Positions 61,890 to 64,000 of a DNA stretch of 64,000 bases are shown here, piece after piece. Every line of letters starts with the position of its first letter. The stretch's first letter is position 1. Source of the stretch: Sphingobacterium spiritivorum (GTDB taxonomy: Bacteria; Bacteroidota; Bacteroidia; Sphingobacteriales; Sphingobacteriaceae); NCBI RefSeq assembly GCF_016724845.1, contig NZ_CP068082.1, positions 3,348,001 to 3,412,000 on the forward strand, in the 5' to 3' direction. The position numbers and the translations under genes were made by a program. The notes under the pieces are model-generated. The model did no database searches. It was not told the DNA's origin and worked only from the letters and a program-made list of their open reading frames with translations.

Positions 61890-62846
61890 ATGCAAGAAAT
61901 TATTGCTCCTGTTGACAAAGAATTGATAAAGGCTGAACTTACAAAGGAGGCTTTTGTACGCTTTACCAACAATGGAAATAATGAAGTCTATGTAATCAAT
62001 CATCATAATGCGCCGAATGTTATGCGCGAAATTGGACGATTGCGTGAAGTAACGTTCAGAGCAGCAGGCGGAGGTACGGGCTTATCCATTGATATTGACG
62101 AAAATGATACAAGCGAAGATTGTTATGATCAATTGATCGCCTGGAATCCCGAAGAGGAGGAAATCATTGCCGGATATCGTCTTATTAAATGTTCGGAAGC
62201 CAGCTGGAAAGATGGAGTGATCAATCTTTCGACAGCTCATTATTTTAATTTTTCTGAAAAATTTATTTCGGAGTATCTTCCGTATACAATAGAGTTGGGG
62301 CGTTCCTTTGTTCAACCGCGTTTTCAGCCGGCAATTGATAATCGTAAAGGTATCTTTTCTCTGGATAATCTTTGGGACGGACTGGGGGCTCTGGTCATGC
62401 TGAATCCCGAGATCAAATATTTATTCGGGAAAGTGACTATGTATCCGCACTATAATGTGGAAGCAAGAGATTTGTTGCTCTATTTTATGGAACATTACTT
62501 TCCGGATCCGGATAATTTGGTAACGCCTATTCGTGCTGTTGGTTATAAAACCGATATGAGCCAGTATGCGGGAATGTTTGAAGGATTGGATTACAAGGAA
62601 GGGTATAAGTTGCTTAACTCTAAAGTGAGAGGTATGGGAGAAAATATTCCTCCATTGATCAATACCTATATGAATTTATCCCCGACGATGAAGTCATTCG
62701 GGACTGCCCGCAATGATGAGTTTGGAGAGGTGGAAGAAACAGGGATTCTGGTTACACTTGATGATATCTATCCGGTTAAAAAGGAAAGGCATATGTCTAC
62801 CTTTGAGAGGGATAGTGAATATGGTAATCCCAAGAAAAAGAAATAA
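61890..62846 (+). CDS. GlsB/OlsB-like amino acid N-acyltransferase (GNAT fold)
   Basis: A 318-residue acyltransferase of the hemolysin/GNAT type. The N-terminal core REVTFRAAGGGTGLSID and EEIIAGYRLIKCSEASW, with the ELGRSFVQPRFQP signature, fits the OlsB/GlsB enzymes that N-acylate ornithine or glycine from acyl-ACP. The C-terminal extension from about 220 is charged and Lys-rich. The start lies 3 bases after the glsA-like stop, so the genes are cotranscribed. A terminator follows. Confidence 0.82.
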   Translation: MQEIIAPVDKELIKAELTKEAFVRFTNNGNNEVYVINHHNAPNVMREIGRLREVTFRAAGGGTGLSIDIDENDTSEDCYDQLIAWNPEEEEIIAGYRLIKCSEASWKDGVINLSTAHYFNFSEKFISEYLPYTIELGRSFVQPRFQPAIDNRKGIFSLDNLWDGLGALVMLNPEIKYLFGKVTMYPHYNVEARDLLLYFMEHYFPDPDNLVTPIRAVGYKTDMSQYAGMFEGLDYKEGYKLLNSKVRGMGENIPPLINTYMNLSPTMKSFGTARNDEFGEVEETGILVTLDDIYPVKKERHMSTFERDSEYGNPKKKK

Positions 62847-62883
62847 AAAGAAAAGCGCTTGTTAAAAGCGCTTTTCTTTTTTA
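62846..62883. terminator. bidirectional terminator
   Basis: Stem AAAAGAAAAGCGCTT / AAGCGCTTTTCTTTT with loop around GTTAA between the convergent glsB-like and GNAT genes; both sides have A/T-runs. Confidence 0.88.
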
Positions 62884-63333
62884 CTGAGGTTTTCTCAGCA
62901 TCTCAATATGTGGGATACCATCTTCCAGGTATTCTTCTGAGGCTTGCTGAAAACCAAAGCTTTCATAGAATGCTTTGAGATAAAGCTGTGCACCGATACG
63001 TATATCTACTGCTCCGTATTGATCCATGATGTTGTCTACTGCTCTTCGCATCAGCTCGCGGCCAATTTTCTGTTTTCTGTAGGCTGGATTAGACAATACC
63101 CGCCCGATGGATACCTCTTTAAAAGATACGCCTGCAGGCACTATACGCGCATAGGCCGCGATATCATTGTTGATCATAGCCCACAGGTGGTCACATTTCT
63201 GATCTTTATTATCACAATCCAGATACGGGCAGTTTTGCTCCACCACAAAAACTTCGTTGCGAAGCTTCAGTATCTGATAGAGCTGATTGGTCGACAGTGC
63301 ATCAAATGTTTTATAAAACCAGACTGTTGTCAT
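62881..63333 (-). CDS. ElaA-type GNAT N-acetyltransferase
   Basis: A 150-residue acetyltransferase. LYQILKLRNEVFVVEQNCPY is the ElaA signature start, SIGRVLSNPAYRKQKIGREL is the acetyl-CoA pyrophosphate-binding loop (QKIGRE), and AFYESFGFQQAS is motif B. The natural acceptor of ElaA is unknown. It follows the YqeY gene by 20 bases on the same strand. Confidence 0.92.
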   Translation of the reverse strand: MTTVWFYKTFDALSTNQLYQILKLRNEVFVVEQNCPYLDCDNKDQKCDHLWAMINNDIAAYARIVPAGVSFKEVSIGRVLSNPAYRKQKIGRELMRRAVDNIMDQYGAVDIRIGAQLYLKAFYESFGFQQASEEYLEDGIPHIEMLRKPQ

Positions 63334-63353
63334 ATCTGAACTATTTAGGAATA

Positions 63354-63803
63354 TTAAGAAAGTAAACTTTTGACGACTTCAGAAATCGTTCTTCCGTCTG
63401 CCTGACCGGCAAGTTTCTGATTGGCTGCGCCCATGACTTTACCCATATCTTTATCGGATGAAGCTCCCGTTTCCTGAATGATTTGCTTGATGATGGATTC
63501 AACTTCCGCACGATCCAGTTGTTTTGGCAGATACTCTTCGATTACGTTTTGTTCTTCTACTTCTATCTGATACAGATCTTCACGATTCTGTGTTTTATAT
63601 ATTTCTGCAGATTCTTTACGCTGTTTTACGAGTTTCTGAAGCACTTTGATTTCGGTGTCTTCTGATAAATCCTCACTACCGCCTTTTTCAGTTTTGGCGA
63701 GTAGAATAGCAGCTTTTATTGCTCTAAGACCACGAAGTTTTGCATTGTCTTTCGCGATCATAGCAGCTTTGATATCCTGATTAATTTTTTCTTCTAATGC
63801 CAT
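63354..63803 (-). CDS. GatB/YqeY domain protein
   Basis: A 149-residue protein of the YqeY family, which resembles the C-terminal tRNA-binding helical domain of GatB. The sequence starts MALEEKINQDIKAAMIAKD and contains LRAIKAAILLAKTEK, EYLPKQLDRAEVE and DMGKVMGAANQKLAGQADG, typical of the family. Its function is unclear; a role in tRNA-dependent amidation has been suggested by homology. It lies 29 bases from the end of the SDR gene. Confidence 0.95.
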   Translation of the reverse strand: MALEEKINQDIKAAMIAKDNAKLRGLRAIKAAILLAKTEKGGSEDLSEDTEIKVLQKLVKQRKESAEIYKTQNREDLYQIEVEEQNVIEEYLPKQLDRAEVESIIKQIIQETGASSDKDMGKVMGAANQKLAGQADGRTISEVVKSLLS

Positions 63804-63832
63804 ATTATGTATGTTTTATTTTTTTGTATTTG

Positions 63833-64000
63833 TTATTCTCCTCTGTGTACGATTGTACCTGTTGCCTGTGCTGCAGGCATGATCAGCAGATCATTGATAT
63901 TGACATGTGCCGGGCGCGAAAGCACAAAAGCGATGGTTTCTGCTATATCTTTTCCGGAAAGTGGTGTGATATCCTTGTATACTGCAGCAGCACGGTCTGT
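63833..64000 (-). CDS. short-chain dehydrogenase/reductase, C-terminal end (cut by window edge)
   Basis: The last 55 codons of a minus-strand gene run off the right edge. The visible YKDITPLSGKDIAETIAFVLSRP, cited in parts as YKDITPLSGKDIA and ETIAFVLSRP, then PAHVNINDLLIMPAAQATG and VHRGE, is the C-terminus of YdfG-type SDRs (3-hydroxy acid/serine dehydrogenases). The catalytic Tyr-x3-Lys is outside the window. It is upstream of yqeY and the GNAT gene. Confidence 0.85.
   Translation of the reverse strand, partial: TDRAAAVYKDITPLSGKDIAETIAFVLSRPAHVNINDLLIMPAAQATGTIVHRGE

Noticed and set aside
1..64000. CRISPR arrays, insertion sequences, prophage genes, rRNA
   Set aside because: No regularly spaced repeats, transposase, integrase, phage structural or rRNA sequence was seen in the window.

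Overview
The window is a 64 kb chromosomal segment of a Bacteroidota member, most likely Sphingobacteriaceae and probably Sphingobacterium (inference). Supporting signs are a SusC/SusD pair, lipoproteins with the lipobox immediately before Cys, a DUF6089/PorG-like protein beside uppS and bamA, tandem Skp/OmpH chaperones, a long-N-terminus Rho, few Shine-Dalgarno sites, and promoters of the TTTG-N19-TAnnTTTG type in front of two tRNA genes. No rRNA, CRISPR array, transposase, integrase or phage gene was seen.

Layout. 0-8 kb: an N-acetylglucosamine-kinase-like gene cut by the window edge, glutathione peroxidase, thymidine kinase, an acidic spacer-rich protein, a periplasmic-binding-fold protein, YbaB/EbfC, an UlaG-like hydrolase, then a GlcNAc kinase and FucP/NagP-type sugar transporter in one orientation. 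8-20 kb: rho, pssA, a lone HPt protein, folK, sppA, pgk, a 941-residue secreted metallopeptidase/propeller/barrel protein, mgtE and tRNA-Asn. 20-28 kb: a four-gene SusC-SusD-fasciclin-lipoprotein operon behind two LacI-like palindromes, bracketed by two almost identical tRNA-Asn genes, then a PfkB kinase. 28-47 kb: housekeeping and stress genes (cytochrome b5-like protein, ECF sigma factor, murB, TetR regulator, YpdA-like reductase plus FUSC membrane protein, Ohr/OsmC, PEP carboxylase, ppk-ppx, tRNA-Leu, a methyltransferase, an HdrC/HdrB-like iron-sulfur pair).

47-61 kb is the conserved envelope-biogenesis block (CBS protein, nadK, PorG-like, uppS, bamA, skp, skp, all on the minus strand). 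It is interrupted between bamA and the skp pair by a 5.6 kb, AT-rich, terminator-bounded group of five genes: a small exported two-cysteine peptide, a six-bladed propeller lipoprotein, a membrane-anchored CxxC protein, a Wzy/WaaL-type O-antigen ligase with a TPR tail, and a transglutaminase-like lipoprotein. All five are exported or membrane proteins. The set reads as a peptide-maturation or glycan-ligation system on the cell surface and is the best candidate here for something undescribed. 61-64 kb holds a pair of acyltransferases resembling the glycine/ornithine-lipid enzymes GlsA/GlsB, an ElaA-type GNAT, YqeY and the end of a short-chain dehydrogenase.
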